Assembly (NCBI GenBank): GCA_022702705.1
Contig: CM040428.1
Span: 110,688,022-110,752,021, forward strand
Origin: Papilionanthe hookeriana x Papilionanthe teres
Taxonomy: Eukaryota > Streptophyta > Magnoliopsida > Asparagales > Orchidaceae
Length of the DNA stretch: 64,000 bases
Direction of reading: 5' to 3'
Part shown: in pieces, positions 1-10,990 of the stretch
How the letters are laid out: each line of letters begins with the position of its first letter
Numbering within the stretch: the first letter of the stretch is position 1
Made by a program: the position numbers and the translations under genes
The notes under the pieces: generated by a model
Told to the model about the DNA's origin: nothing
The model's database searches: none
What the model saw: the letters and a program-made list of their open reading frames with translations, nothing else

Positions 1-28
1 ATTCCCATCCTTAATATATTCTTTATGT

Positions 29-500
29 GTGAGCAATGGAGTTATTGCTGATATTTTAGAGGAGAAGCTGAAGACTGCAAAGCTTATTGTGCAGGAGAGT
101 GTTAGTATTTATGATCGTCTTCGCGGGAAGAGATCTACCGCTCCTTCTACTTCTTACCTACTCCGTGTAGAGCTTCTACTTCTAGACCTTCTACTTCTAC
201 TCGCTGAGCCACCATCTAGTTTCGGAATCAATGCATGATCAATTTCTCGAGCAGCAGAATAAGTTATTTCTAACTCACTACAGAGTAGATACTATAGACA
301 AGAAGATTGATCATCTATCTAAATATACCCAAAGGAAAAGTGATTATGATGCTGAGTATTCGAAGTCTTTAGTTAGATTCTTGAAGGGTGAGTATGATGT
401 TCAGTTCCCTACCTGTCCTAGATTTTCACCGTATGTTGATCCAAAGGATGTGGAATTTTCTTTTGGTGATGACAATGACGAGGCTACAGATAGTGATTAG
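29..500 (+). pseudogene. C-terminal fragment of the Athila second ORF (B0), frameshifted
   Basis: Two overlapping frames (29-238 and 231-500) read as the end of one protein broken near 200-235. The first part is charged and helical, followed by a Ser/Thr/Pro-rich stretch encoded by repeated tctact codons. The second part has a helical, charged middle and an acidic tail ending in a run of Asp/Glu. Position between pol (off-window) and the polypurine tract fits the second, env-like or 'plant transposon' ORF of Athila elements. No catalytic motif is visible. Family assignment rests mainly on position. Confidence 0.5.
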
Positions 501-1858
501 TAGCTTGAATTACCTCTGGAGATGAGTTGATTCTGTTTTTAGTTTATTTCTTGTTTGTTAGTACTGATTAGTTTGTTGTTAGTTAGTGTCGATTTGCTTA
601 AAGTAACTTTGTGTGGATTTTTTTTTATGTTGAGATTGTTTTTAGAGTATCTAGTTTGATATGCGTTTAAGACTGAATTATGGATGATTTGTTTTTCATT
701 TTCTATGATAAATGTTTATTTCTGTTTTCAGCCTACTGTTTAGTATTCTTATATAGTTATTGATGTTGTTTTGTTTCTGTTATTGTGATTAGTATAGTCG
801 TTTAATTTTACTAATGATATAAAAATTGAGCTCGCTTACTTTTATATATGCCTCATTATTTCAAGAATATTCATAAAAAGCATGTGTAGAAGTAAATTTT
901 TCTTTGTAGACTGTTTTTACATACTTATAAAAAATTCCTTTTTAAAATTATGCCTTTCTTTCTCTCATACTTTAAAATTTTTCATGATATATCAAAACTT
1001 AAGTTTGGGGGAAGAGAAAATACATGCAAATTTAAATTTTATTTGTCCTTAATGTGCTAATATTTTCTAAAAAAAAATATTAACATAACATAAGGAATGA
1101 AAAATCTATTGAAGATAACTTAAATTTTTGAAATTATAAATAATTTAGTAAACTTAACCAAAATTTTAATAACTTTCATTGATTTTAAGAATAGAATTAT
1201 TCAACTTAAAGAAGAGTAAGATTAAAATTTTTTTCTATTCATGATAGAGATAATTGAATTTTAGAAGTATTAAGAAATCAAGAATTATAACTTGAAAAAG
1301 AAAATTATTGAAAGTTTTTTGAAACTATTCATGTTATAGTAATTAAGTGAAGATGTATAAGTTTGAAAATATAAGGAAAGGATAGTGAAGTTCAAAACCA
1401 TTAACAGGCTATCCAGATACAGTAATCCTCACTATGAAAAAAAAGAAAAAAAGAAAAGAAGTGAGAAGCTTGAGGAGATGCCTAATCAAAAATTGGCCTC
1501 ACTTGAATTATCTTATAAAAAGAAAACTAATTACATATTTTACTTAATTTTTATGCATGTATGTTTATTAGAAAAGATTTTCATGAAGATCTTTTTCTTG
1601 TAAATAATTTATATAATCTTAATATAATAAACTACAATTATTTTCATAATGAATGAAAATTTTTTTTTTGAAGTCTTACAATTTTGTAGTTAAATATTCT
1701 TTAAATTCTTAAAATTTAACTTACTTAGTGAAATTTGGTTAATGATTTACTAAATCCTTTATAAAATCAAAAATTACAAGGAATCTTAAATATTTACCTT
1801 TATTCCAAATGTTATACATTTTATATAGTAAAAAGGGTTACTTAAGGACAAGTAACGT
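501..1858 (+). other. 3' untranslated region of element B0
   Basis: About 1.36 kb of AT-rich sequence with no convincing long ORF. It contains an early polypurine-like run (aagtttgggggaagag, about 992-1007), an A/G-rich stretch at 1437-1465, and at 1467-1507 a block shared with the equivalent region of element A (minus strand, about 6531-6573). The 72-codon frame at 1385-1603 covers this block. It could be a conserved micropeptide or just untranslated sequence. Confidence 0.6.
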
Positions 1859-1875
1859 TTAAGTTTGGGGGATTT
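1859..1875 (+). other. Polypurine tract of B0
   Basis: The run aagtttgggggatttt directly precedes the LTR start TGATCC. This is where plus-strand DNA synthesis starts in LTR retrotransposons. Element A has nearly the same tract before its 3' LTR (6171-6187, minus strand), and both are preceded by a ggacaagtaa motif. Confidence 0.8.
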
Positions 1876-3649
1876 TGATCCATGAAAAAATTACCTGTTT
1901 TATGCCTTGATTTTTATCAAATTTTTAAGGATATTATGCTTTAATGAAAGGTATTTTATGTTTTTGGATGTAGGTGATGCAAAAATATTTAAAAAGGAAA
2001 AAAAGATGAAAAAGAATGAAAAAGGAGCAAAAATGGAGCTAAAATGTAAAATTGTCAAAATAATGAGTCTAGCGCCTAGGCGCCAGAATCCGGCGCCTAA
2101 GCGCCAGCTCGATACCAAATTTGTGATGGTTTTTGTAACTACTTTGGAAGGTTATTTTGACCGTTAGAGTGGTTATTGGACCATCTAGAAGATTGGCAGT
2201 TATTCCTGGATTATAGGACATGTGATACATTGTATTTGAACACCTTGAAATGGTTTGGATCGTGAAGAGATACTATCCAAAGTGAAGAGGTGTGAAGAAC
2301 GGGACGCGGAGTCCGGCGCCTAGGCGCCAGACACACTTTCTAGAAGATTCATTGAACCTGGACACATTTTGAAGAGGTGCCTTAGGCAACCCTTGAAGCC
2401 TATAAATATGAGGTGCGTTCCTACAGAGAAAAAGGCCCACCCCAAGTAGCCCAATAAGAAATTCATAAATTAGAGAGATCATTTTAAGAGCCACACTTTT
2501 AGTTTACTATCCTTCATAAATTAGTGAGTTTATTTTATTTAGAGTTTGTATTGAGAGTGTGGAAGAGTTGGTGCTTTTGAAGTCTATTTCGCTTTGGAGT
2601 CAGTAGGAATCAGACGTTGAGTTGGAAAAACACTTGAGATAAGTATTTGTAATTTTATTCAAAGTTTTATTTATATGTTTTTTTATTTAGATTCAATGTG
2701 TTTTGAGTAGTTACTTTACTTTCTCCTTTCAATTATGAAAAAATAAATAAGATAATCTAAAATTCGTTGGAGAATTAGAAGCTAAAATATGTTTTAAATA
2801 TTTTGATGATATTAATACTGGATCTTAATTTACTATTTAAATTGGCCATTTAAATTTTTAAAATCTGTTGAAGATTTTTGAGACCTAGAAGGAGATGAAC
2901 TCTTAATTAGTAGATATCACATGAATCCTTGGGTAGTCGAAGGCCTTGTGCGGGGTATTCAAGGTGAAGTGTAAATAAATAGGAAAATATTATTCAATGG
3001 GGGTAGAATTGATAAGTTTTTAGAGTGACAAACTAAATTCTTGTAATTTGGTTTATAGAGAGGGAACGGGTCACTAGTAGGGCCGACCCTAGCCTTCATT
3101 GGAAATCTAGTAGTGTGAGCCTAGATTAACCCATTCTACTAACAATACATCCAGACCTGATCTATAGATTAGCCAATGTTCTTTATACTATCGAGCGAAG
3201 GTAAAGAATAGGACTGCTTCTATTTGGCACAATACCATAAAATTATATTCTCCACGAATATTATATTATCTAAAAAGTCTTGGATTAATTGAAAGGAAGA
3301 AAGTTGTTTGCTTACTATTATTTACATCACTCATTATTTTAGTACTGCTTTAATTCTGCTTTTAGTAAATTAAATATTAAATTTAAAACTTTAAAAGAAA
3401 TACATAAAAATAAAATTTAAATATTTAAAAATCTATAAACCTCCTCGTGGGATCGATACAGGGGTCTTTATTTAAAGTCCTATATTACTTGAAACGATAT
3501 GTATACTTGCGTAGTAACTCTAGTGTGTAAAATATTTTCCATAAAATTATATTTATATACACTAGCCGCTATTATTATTTGGGTCAAAGTATTGACTATA
3601 ACATATTTTTGAGAGCATAAATTACTACGTTTTTCGCGGATTGAGGTCA
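1876..3649 (+). repeat. 3' LTR of B0 (about 1.77 kb)
   Basis: Starts TGATCC just after the polypurine tract and ends near ...gaggtca. It aligns by eye along its length with the LTRs at 53571-55372 and 61870-63606, and more loosely with 43701-45507. GC-rich palindromic units (gcgcctaggcgcc type) occur at 2073-2112 and 2313-2333 in otherwise AT-rich DNA, followed by a TATA-like tataaatatg at about 2400. A conserved U5 block around 3480-3515 ends in gtatacttgcgtag. The end is judged by homology only. Confidence 0.8.
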
Positions 3650-3788
3650 CCTACCACACAATAATTCCACACCTACCACATATAGTTCCACACCTACCAC
3701 ACATTTTAGAATAAGCTTCTAAATGACACATGTTTAGGCTCTTATTAAGCTTTATTTAAATAACTAAAATCAAGTTTATATTTCAACA
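3650..3788 (-). repeat. Ty1/copia element D, 3' LTR fragment
   Basis: On the minus strand the LTR starts TGTTGAAAT immediately after a G-rich polypurine tract and the RNase H gene. Only 139 bp remain before element B0 interrupts it. Three near-identical 21-22 bp units beginning cctaccaca lie at 3650, 3672 and 3693. Confidence 0.75.
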
Positions 3789-3801
3789 CCCCCCCTTAAA
3801 C
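3789..3801 (-). other. Polypurine tract of copia element D
   Basis: Minus-strand ttaagggggggtg between the end of the copia coding region and the LTR start. Position and composition are typical of Ty1/copia elements. Confidence 0.75.
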
Positions 3802-4428
3802 TTGATTTTGTGACTTCAAGTAAACTTCTCATTTTAATAAAGTCTTCACTCTTGAGTGGCTTGGTAAAAATATTTGCAACCTGATCTTGAGACTTCACGT
3901 ATTGCACTTGTATCTCCTTTCTTTCGATGCATTCTCTGATGTAGTGATAGTGCGTATCAATGTGTTTGCTTCTATTATGGAAAACTGGATTCTTTGCTAG
4001 CACTATTGCAAACTTGTTATTGATAGAAATCTTGATCACCTCTTCTTGTGGTAAACATAACTCCTTTAATAGGTTTCAAAACCAAATTGCATGATAAACA
4101 CATGAGGTTGCATCCACGTACTATGCTTTACATGTAGAAAGAGTGAAAATTACTTATTTCTTTGACATCCAAGTGAAAGCAGTGTCTCCTATGAAGAATA
4201 CAAACCCTGTAGTGCTTTTTCGATCATCCATGTCTCCAGCCCAATCACTGTCACTATATCCTTCAACCTTGAAATTGTTAGATGATGAGAAAAGTAAACC
4301 AAAATAAATTGTACCTTTGATATAGCGCATAATTCATTTAGCTGTCTTTAGGTGGGTAGTGGTTGGAGTCTCCATGTAGCGGCTAACAAATCCAACAGCA
4401 TAAAGGATATCAGACCTTGTGCATGTCA

Positions 4429-4433
4429 GGTAG
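4429..4433. other. Target-site duplication GGTAG, left copy (element A)
   Basis: GGTAG here and GGTAG at 47778-47782 flank the outer ends TGATGC and GCATCA of element A. Bringing the two flanks together with one copy removed restores a continuous copia RT frame. Confidence 0.9.
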
Positions 4434-6170
4434 TGATGCGATTGGTTTTAATACATGAATTCGACACCACTAATATGAGATATAATTCCCCAGCAACAGC
4501 GCCAAAAACTTGATGCAACCAGACTTTACTTCTATATTTTTAAATGCAAGATTTTGTTAACTTCAAATTTATATATTTATAATGATTTTGTAAAGTCCAG
4601 GCATTCAACACAAGTATATGTATCGTATCAAGAAATACAGGGCTCTAGTAGAGTCCTGGTTATCAATCCCACAGGGAGGTTTCAAGTTGAAGCAAAGTGA
4701 AAGTTTTAACAAGTTAAAATAAATAACTAGAACTTTCTTCTAACACTACTACTAGTATATAGAAAACAGTAACAACCAACTAAACTACAATTACTTTTAA
4801 TAACTTTGAAAACAGAATTAACTAACAGACACACTAAACTAAGTATATGAAAGGTTTTTAATATATGAGAAAAGTATCTTTCTTCTTGCAATGAGAATAT
4901 GATGTGTGGTTTGATATGGATTAATTATCTAATTTATTGTGCCAAATAGGAACATAGATGATTCTTTACCTTTAGAGGAATACCCCCTAGACATTAACAC
5001 ATTCTAAGTTTAGTTACTAATTATAGAGCTAGGCTGGGAGGATACCGGCTCTCACTTCTGAGCTCCAACTCACCCTTCACCCGAAGGCTAACCTTTGATA
5101 TTAGTTACTAATCTTTGAACTAATCTGGGGATTTCAGCCTGTCACCCTGAAATCTCCATAATGAAGTCGTTCAGAACACATTTCCCTATTTATTTGCATG
5201 CAATTCCCATGAACTACGCAATTCATCCATGGAAATTGAATGGATTATTTATTATTTTTGTAGGACATTCAATCCTTTCAAACTTAATGTTCAACAACAT
5301 ATTTTAACATTTCAATTGGCCAGATCGAAAGTAAATTAAGTTCTAAATGAAAAACCATCACAATTTCTTCATCACATTAAAAGCACATCAAATCCACTTC
5401 AAACCATCATCACATCTCTAAGCAAGAAGAAAGACAAAGAAGACTACTCAGAATTCATGGAGAAGATACAATAAAATATGGATTTTATATATAAAAGAAA
5501 AGTCATACAAACCACAAAAGGAAATACAACTTATCTCTTTCACTTTCCCAATGCAAACTCCTTGAAGTTCCTTTGAATCCTCTTCTCTTCTTTACAACAC
5601 CTGATTCTCTCTTTAGAATGGAAAGGAAGAAGCAATTTATCTTTACTCCTTCTCCTTTACTCCTTAGAGAAGAATCCCTCACTTATACACTAAACCCTAA
5701 CACTATAAACTAAGAGAAAGTAATGGAATGCAAGAGAGCACACTCTAAAACTCACTAAAACTCCTCTAGAACTCTCTTCCCTCGTCCAAATTGAATTATT
5801 TAAGAGTTAGGGACGAAATCCCAAGAGTTTCCATAGGCATCCCTTCAAAATTTCACCAAAACTCTCAAAATTTGAATTCCACCGACCTTGGGCGCCGGCG
5901 GCGCTCTATCGTCCATAATATTTTCTGAGCTCTCTGGATTTGGGCTCCAGCGGTGCCCATTCTAGCGCCGGCGGTGCCAGAATACCTTTTCCACCATTTT
6001 GCTCCTTTTTGCTCCTTTTCGCTCTGAATTCATTCCTTTTTTATTAAACTTCAATCACCTAAAATCATCATACCTGCAACAAATTATGAAAAATACATTT
6101 CTTTAAAGTGCAATATCACCAAAAAAAGTAAAATTAGATAGCATAAACCATATATATTTTTGGTGCATCA
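4434..6170 (-). repeat. 3' LTR of element A (1,737 bp)
   Basis: On the minus strand it starts TGATGCACC at 6170, right after the polypurine tract, and ends ...GCATCA at 4434, next to the target duplication. The last 77 bp (4434-4510) contain a primer-binding-site-like sequence and repeat the junction gcatcaagttttTGGCG, so the LTR has two nested possible ends. The duplication places the real end at 4434. A GC-rich palindromic block lies at 5890-5980. A conserved U5 motif, read on the plus strand as acaagtatatgtatcgtatc, starts at about 4610. Confidence 0.9.
4487..4504 (-). other. Primer-binding-site copy inside the 3' LTR of A
   Basis: Minus-strand TGGCGCTGTTGCTGGGGA, 16 of 18 bases like the tRNA-Asp-type site at 45993-46010. 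It lies inside the LTR, 53 bp from its end, and cannot prime this copy. Confidence 0.8.
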
Positions 6171-6187
6171 AAATCCCCTAAACTTAA
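6171..6187 (-). other. Polypurine tract of element A
   Basis: Minus-strand aagtttaggggatttt directly before LTR start TGATGCACC. It closely matches the B0 tract at 1859-1875. Confidence 0.85.
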
Positions 6188-7739
6188 ACTATTACTTGTC
6201 CTCAAGTAATCCTTTTACTACATAAAAAATAACTCTAGGCAATGTACTTTACAATTGTAAGACACTAAAATTTTCATTCAGAAGAGTATAGTGGTTAGAT
6301 TTTCAGAAAAAAGTTTAGTAACTTAGGTCAAAATTACAGTCATAAGAATATTCAGTAATCAATTCTAAGAGTTCTAGTCTTCTATTTATTTCAAGATGAA
6401 CCATAATTTGTCACATTAAGAGTGCCTTAAAAGATTATGTGAGAAAGGAGTCCATGCAAACATTGCTAGAATGTAGGCTAGTACTTTAAATATAAATTTA
6501 GAAGTGAAATCAAGTTTTCCCTTTAGGATGATTCAAGTGAAGCCAATTTTTTATTAGGCATCTCCTCAAGCTTTTCCTCATAAATATTTTTCTTTCTTTT
6601 TTCTTTTTCCTTTTTTCCTTTTCTTTTTCTTTTTGGGATTGGTTTTCAATCAATCTTTTCTTTTTTTTCTTTTTCATTTTTTTCTGAGGATTCTATATCT
6701 TGATAGCCTTTAATAATTTTGAACTTCACTCTCCTCTTTCTAAAGTTCAAACTTAAGTCACCTCCTTACTTTATAGTTAGGTACAGACTTTATTATTTTT
6801 CATAGTTACTATCTCTTCTTAACACAAAACACTTTAAGTACCTTAACATTTCAAAAATATAGTTTTCTTTACTTTAAATAATTAACTATAATCAAATCCT
6901 TTCATACCAAATATCTTACTTCCATAAAATCAACTTTTATGACCAACAATTTTCATCTTATCCTTCCATAATATTCAACTGAAATAAAAAGTTTTAGTTA
7001 TCTTACAATGAGGTTCAACTGCCTAAAGTTATACTAATAACTTTTTGAAAATATAACATTTGAGAAAAAATAAAAGTTTAGTATTTCTCTACCCTCCCTC
7101 AAACTTAAATTTTTCAATGAATTTGTAACAATTGAGAGTAAAAGAAAACTAACCATTCTGTGCTAGGATCTTGAAATCTTCAATAGCTATATGGTATTAA
7201 TCAATATTTACAACTAGCAGGCATGAAACAATTAGTAGCAGTGATATAACAATTTTTAAATATTTGCATGGGTAAAGAGAAATTGATAGTAAACATTTAA
7301 ACATCCAACAGAATACTACAACAGGGAACAAACAAAAACACTACTAACAGTAAAACTAACAGTTTTTAATGTTTTAGTACAACACAATAGTTCAAGATGG
7401 AAAGTAAATAACACAACATCACACAGTACAACACAATAGGGGTACACATAACATGAAAAGTAAATGTCCACTACATCACCTTAGTACAACACATCACAAC
7501 AAGATCAACAGAAATAACAAACAAACAAACTATCTACCAGTCTCCATCACTAAGATCAGCCGTAGGGTCATCAGCAGGGTCATCAGCAGGGTCATCAGTA
7601 AGGTCAGGTCTATATGGTGTAATGCTGGGGCAAGTAGGAAATATTACATCGGACTCCCCCCTCATAGATCTAACTGAGCATCATAATAAATAATATCAAA
7701 CTCCACTCTCATCTACAGATAATCTTCATTTACATCACT
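6188..7739 (-). other. 3' untranslated region of element A
   Basis: About 1.55 kb of AT-rich sequence without a convincing gene. On the plus strand 6585-6690 is strongly pyrimidine-rich (A/G-rich in the sense direction), with a small inverted repeat around ttggttttcaatcaat. The block at 6531-6573 is shared with B0 (1467-1507), as is sequence just upstream of it in the sense direction (about 6690-6735 versus 1380-1430). The 74-codon plus-strand frame at 7453-7677 with a repeated VISRVISRVISKV stretch comes from a short 12-bp tandem repeat and is not a gene. Confidence 0.6.
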
Positions 7740-8623
7740 CATAGCCTTAAATACATCCATCCGACCATGGAGTTAATCCATACTAGCACTCTGTAATCGC
7801 AGCTGCTCCATGATATCAGATAAAGTAGGCGGCTCAGAAGTAGATGGAACATTATAACTCATAGTTGGAATATCAGAACTCCTACACTCAACTCTGGCTC
7901 CTACATGTGACTCATAAGTACGAATAATATTCTTTGTGATAGGCCTCAATGGGATAGCCACTTCCTCAGAACTATTGAACTCAACTCCAGCTTGAACACA
8001 GAGGGCATGAACTAAAGCAGGATGTCCTAATCCTCCAATCGTTCCACCTCTAGCAATCGTCTGAATATTCTTGTAAATAATGGATCCAATATCAATCTTT
8101 TTCATTTTCTATATGTAGTAGTTCAGAATCGTTCTATCTCTAGTAACTTCGCTGTGGTGATAAGATAGTAATAACCTTATAGAAAAGAAATATTGACATA
8201 CCTTTGAAGCAGCATTCAATGTGGAGGCGGGGAAATTTATCAACTATTTTTTACATACTTTCCACTCTCCTCGCCCGTCAGTCAGAAAAGTAATAACTTC
8301 TCTCATATTCTCCCTTCCAGTGTCAAAGTTTTTATATTCACATACGAACGGTTCCCAGGTCTGATAAAAAGCATTGATGCGTTGAGGAGTAAACTCAACC
8401 ATCTTTCCTCTAACAAGCACATACTCGGCCTCGGTCCGTGGTAAATTCGAATAGAATTCTCGAACAACTCCCATAACAACGATTCACGAGTGAAATAACA
8501 AAACCTTTCCCGGTTCGCTCGACAATCAATCAGTTGTACAGTTGCATCCGTAGACTATCAAAAGCTCGATCTTGAATACACTTCTTATTGTGAAGGAAAG
8601 AGTTATAGCAAAATTGGGCTTTG
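7740..8623 (-). pseudogene. Athila second ORF, copy b, main part (element A)
   Basis: The body of A's downstream ORF, split from its start (36255-36310) by element T. The segment 8244-8474 has a GVVREFYSNLP motif and VRGKMVEFTPQRINAFY. The segment 7773-8105 has IDIGSIIYKNI and GGLGHPALVHALCVQAGV, then a Thr/Ser/Pro-rich tail and a helical end. These motifs recur in the 'putative plant transposon protein' domain of plant repeats. Biochemical function is unknown, and in Athila elements this ORF sits in the env position. There is no clear signal peptide or membrane segment. It is broken by stops after about 35 codons and again near 8240. Confidence 0.7.
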
Positions 8624-8628
8624 ACGTT
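8624..8628. other. Target-site duplication ACGTT, left copy (element T)
   Basis: ACGTT here and at 36255-36259 flank T's ends TGTCGG and TCAACA. Removing T and one copy restores the second-ORF reading frame of A across the junction. Confidence 0.92.
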
Positions 8629-10639
8629 TGTCGGCGAATTTTTTAATTTAATTTAAATAAATAATTTGAAAAGTAGTATTTGATTTTTAAAATAATTTTA
8701 AAAATTTTAAGATATGAAATCAAACTGATCTCACATCTCAAATAGTTTATATAAACGAGCACCACACCACAAACCGCGTGTCTATTCCGAAGAATAGGCA
8801 CACTGTTTGATGGTGGGGCTCGATTAAATAAACTAGGAGGTTTGTGACATCCGCTTGGTCTGCGAAACCATTTTATTTGCCGACAAATTCCCCTGCTTAA
8901 TATAAAAGTATTAAACAGGGTTTATATTACCTAGGTTCTTAAAATTCCCTATAAGGGCAAGCCCCTATAGTTAATTACATCTTAAGTGACGGGAATCACC
9001 TAAGAAAACTCTCGATAATAATCGCAGTTCGCTCTCAAGAATTTCAAAGTTTAAGTTTTCAAGGGATTGAATTTTGGAATTTCAATAGGGAATGGATCAA
9101 ATTTGGGACATTTTATTTTGGGAATTCAAAGGAAGAAAGGTAGGAGAAATCACAGATTCGAAGCGAACTTCGATAATTTCCCGACTATCCTATTGTTTGG
9201 CTTGAATTTAGGAAAGTCCTAATGTTTATTTAATGTTTTGATCTTGCCAATTTTTAATTAATTAGGACTTATATTCGTATGATGTGATCACACAAATAGC
9301 CTCGAAGATGTGAGGGTTTATGTCGTATCAGACGACTACCTCGGAATCCTAAGACCGGTTAGGGCTTAATTTGCAACGCAAATGCCTAACAAAAGGTTGA
9401 GGATTTATGTTGCACTAGGCAAACTACCTTGAAGTCCTATGGTTTAGTTATTTAATTATAAGAAATGTTTTGCTGAAGTAGACTCAGGTTTTGCTGATGA
9501 CGATGGCCGTGCTGCCCACCATGCTCCGAGCTCCTTGTTGTTGCAGAGGTTTAGTTTTAGAAGTCATAAATCAGGAGGTGAGAGAAGTGTTTTGATTTAG
9601 AGAAAATCTTAAAATCCAAGTGTTTTTAAATATTTTAATTAAAACAAATCTTAAAGTTGATTAAACAGAACCGATTAAGATCCCACTGTTCCGTCATCCC
9701 GGCACCGTTATTTTCATCGAATTCACTTAGTCCAGATGCATTTGCTAAACTTAATCGAATGAGTTCCACACTTTCATTTAGACCGTGGGAAATCCCGTTA
9801 GCAACACGTGGGTTACATCATCCGAGGTATTCCCGATCATTCAACGAGACGTTTTAATTTACTTGCAATTGTAGTTGTGTGTTCTATTTGTGATTAAATT
9901 TTGAGTTGTTTAATATTTTGAAATGTTGTGGCAGTGAATTTTATCTTGTAATGATTTTTTAATTTAATTTTGGTTTCAGTTTAGGGACTATCATAAAGGT
10001 TTTGGTTTTCATGCAACGATTGTTTATCATGCAAGAAAAGTAAAGTGCATTTCGCAATAAAGTAAATTGCAATAAAAGCGTACCTGGAGGGTCTTCCCGT
10101 CATCCCAAGCTGCACTTAAAACACATATCAAAGCATTTAAGTATTCCAACAAGTACCTAGGTAAAGCTAAGGTAAAGGTTTTGGTTGTCTACCAAAGTCC
10201 TAATCCTATAGCTAGTCCTCTCCTATGACGTCTAGGTTCTTGTGATTTGGTTTAAGGACGATTTTCTTCATCAAAGAACAATTAAGTTCAATTGTTCTTA
10301 TAAATATCCTATCATATTGAGGAAGTGCTTAAGACGAGTCTTAAACATCTTTTCAATACTTCTAGAATTGTTTTAAGTCCAAGAGAATTTAATTATACAA
10401 GTGAATTAATCATCCAGGAGTTTAAGTTTTGTTATCTTGCTCAGTGAATTAGGACATTTGAATATCCTATAAGTGAAGTAACACTTCACTTAATACTCGT
10501 TTAGGAGTTATGACAACAAGAGCTTTTGAGGGCAAATTGATGTTTAAGTGATTTGTGATTTAATTTAATTTCAATTAATGGGTTTAAGTTTGGAATAGTG
10601 TTCAAGTTGTTTTAGATTTATTTTGAATTCATTATGTCT

Positions 10640-10990
10640 TTGGTGATGTTATATTTAATTCAAATTAATTTAATTTAATTTTAATTTAATTTAATTTGGT
10701 TTAGTTTTAATTTTAATTTAATTTAATGTGGTTTAGTTTTAATTTTAATTTAATTTTGTTTTTTAATTTAATTTTAATTTTATTTTTTATTTAATTTAAT
10801 TTAATATGTTTTAATTTAATTTAATTTAATTTAATTTAATATGATTTAATTTAATTTAATTTAATTTAATTTAATTTAATTTAAGTTAATTTAATTTAAT
10901 TTAATTTAAATTTTAATTTAATTTTATTTTAATTTTAATTTAATTTTAATTTTAATTTTATTTTATTTTAATTTTAATTTAATATTTTAT
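10640..10990. repeat. (TTTAA)n low-complexity tract in T 3' LTR
   Basis: Long pentanucleotide-like run of ttaat/tttaa units with interruptions. The matching tract in the other LTR is at about 30,865-31,205 and differs in unit number, as expected from replication slippage. Confidence 0.85.

Larger units (their letters stand above)
1..3649 (+). mobile_element. Athila-type Ty3/gypsy element B0, 3' portion only
   Basis: This is the 3' end of a plus-strand Athila-type retrotransposon whose 5' part lies left of the window. In order it shows the tail of a second ORF, a long AT-rich 3' untranslated region, a polypurine tract and a complete LTR. The LTR resembles those at 43701, 53571 and 61870. Its right edge abuts a minus-strand copia LTR, so B0 was inserted into that copia LTR. 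The target duplication cannot be checked because the left end is missing. Confidence 0.85.
3776..4433 (-). pseudogene. Ty1/copia D: end of reverse transcriptase plus RNase H
   Basis: Read right to left, this continues the copia RT interrupted at 47778. It has a YLTCTRPDI-type motif at the A insertion point, then the yYMETPTTTHLK and RYIKGT connection motifs and SDSDWAGD. The RNase H core follows, with the C-terminal KHIDTHYHYIRECIE, YVKSQDQVANIFTKPL and a stop inside the LTR. These are classic Ty1/copia signatures, where RNase H removes the RNA strand during cDNA synthesis. The last 87 codons (3776-4039) are an open frame. Upstream there are stops (for example in the STCKA region). Element A interrupts the gene between 4433 and 47778. 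Confidence 0.85.

Noticed and set aside
4511..6170. Treating 4511-6170 as the complete LTR of A
   Set aside because: The inner junction looks like an LTR end, but the GGTAG duplication lies outside 4434, so the LTR is 4434-6170.
7453..7677. Basic small ORF with VISRVISRVISKV
   Set aside because: Derived from a 12-bp tandem repeat in A's 3' region on the antisense strand.
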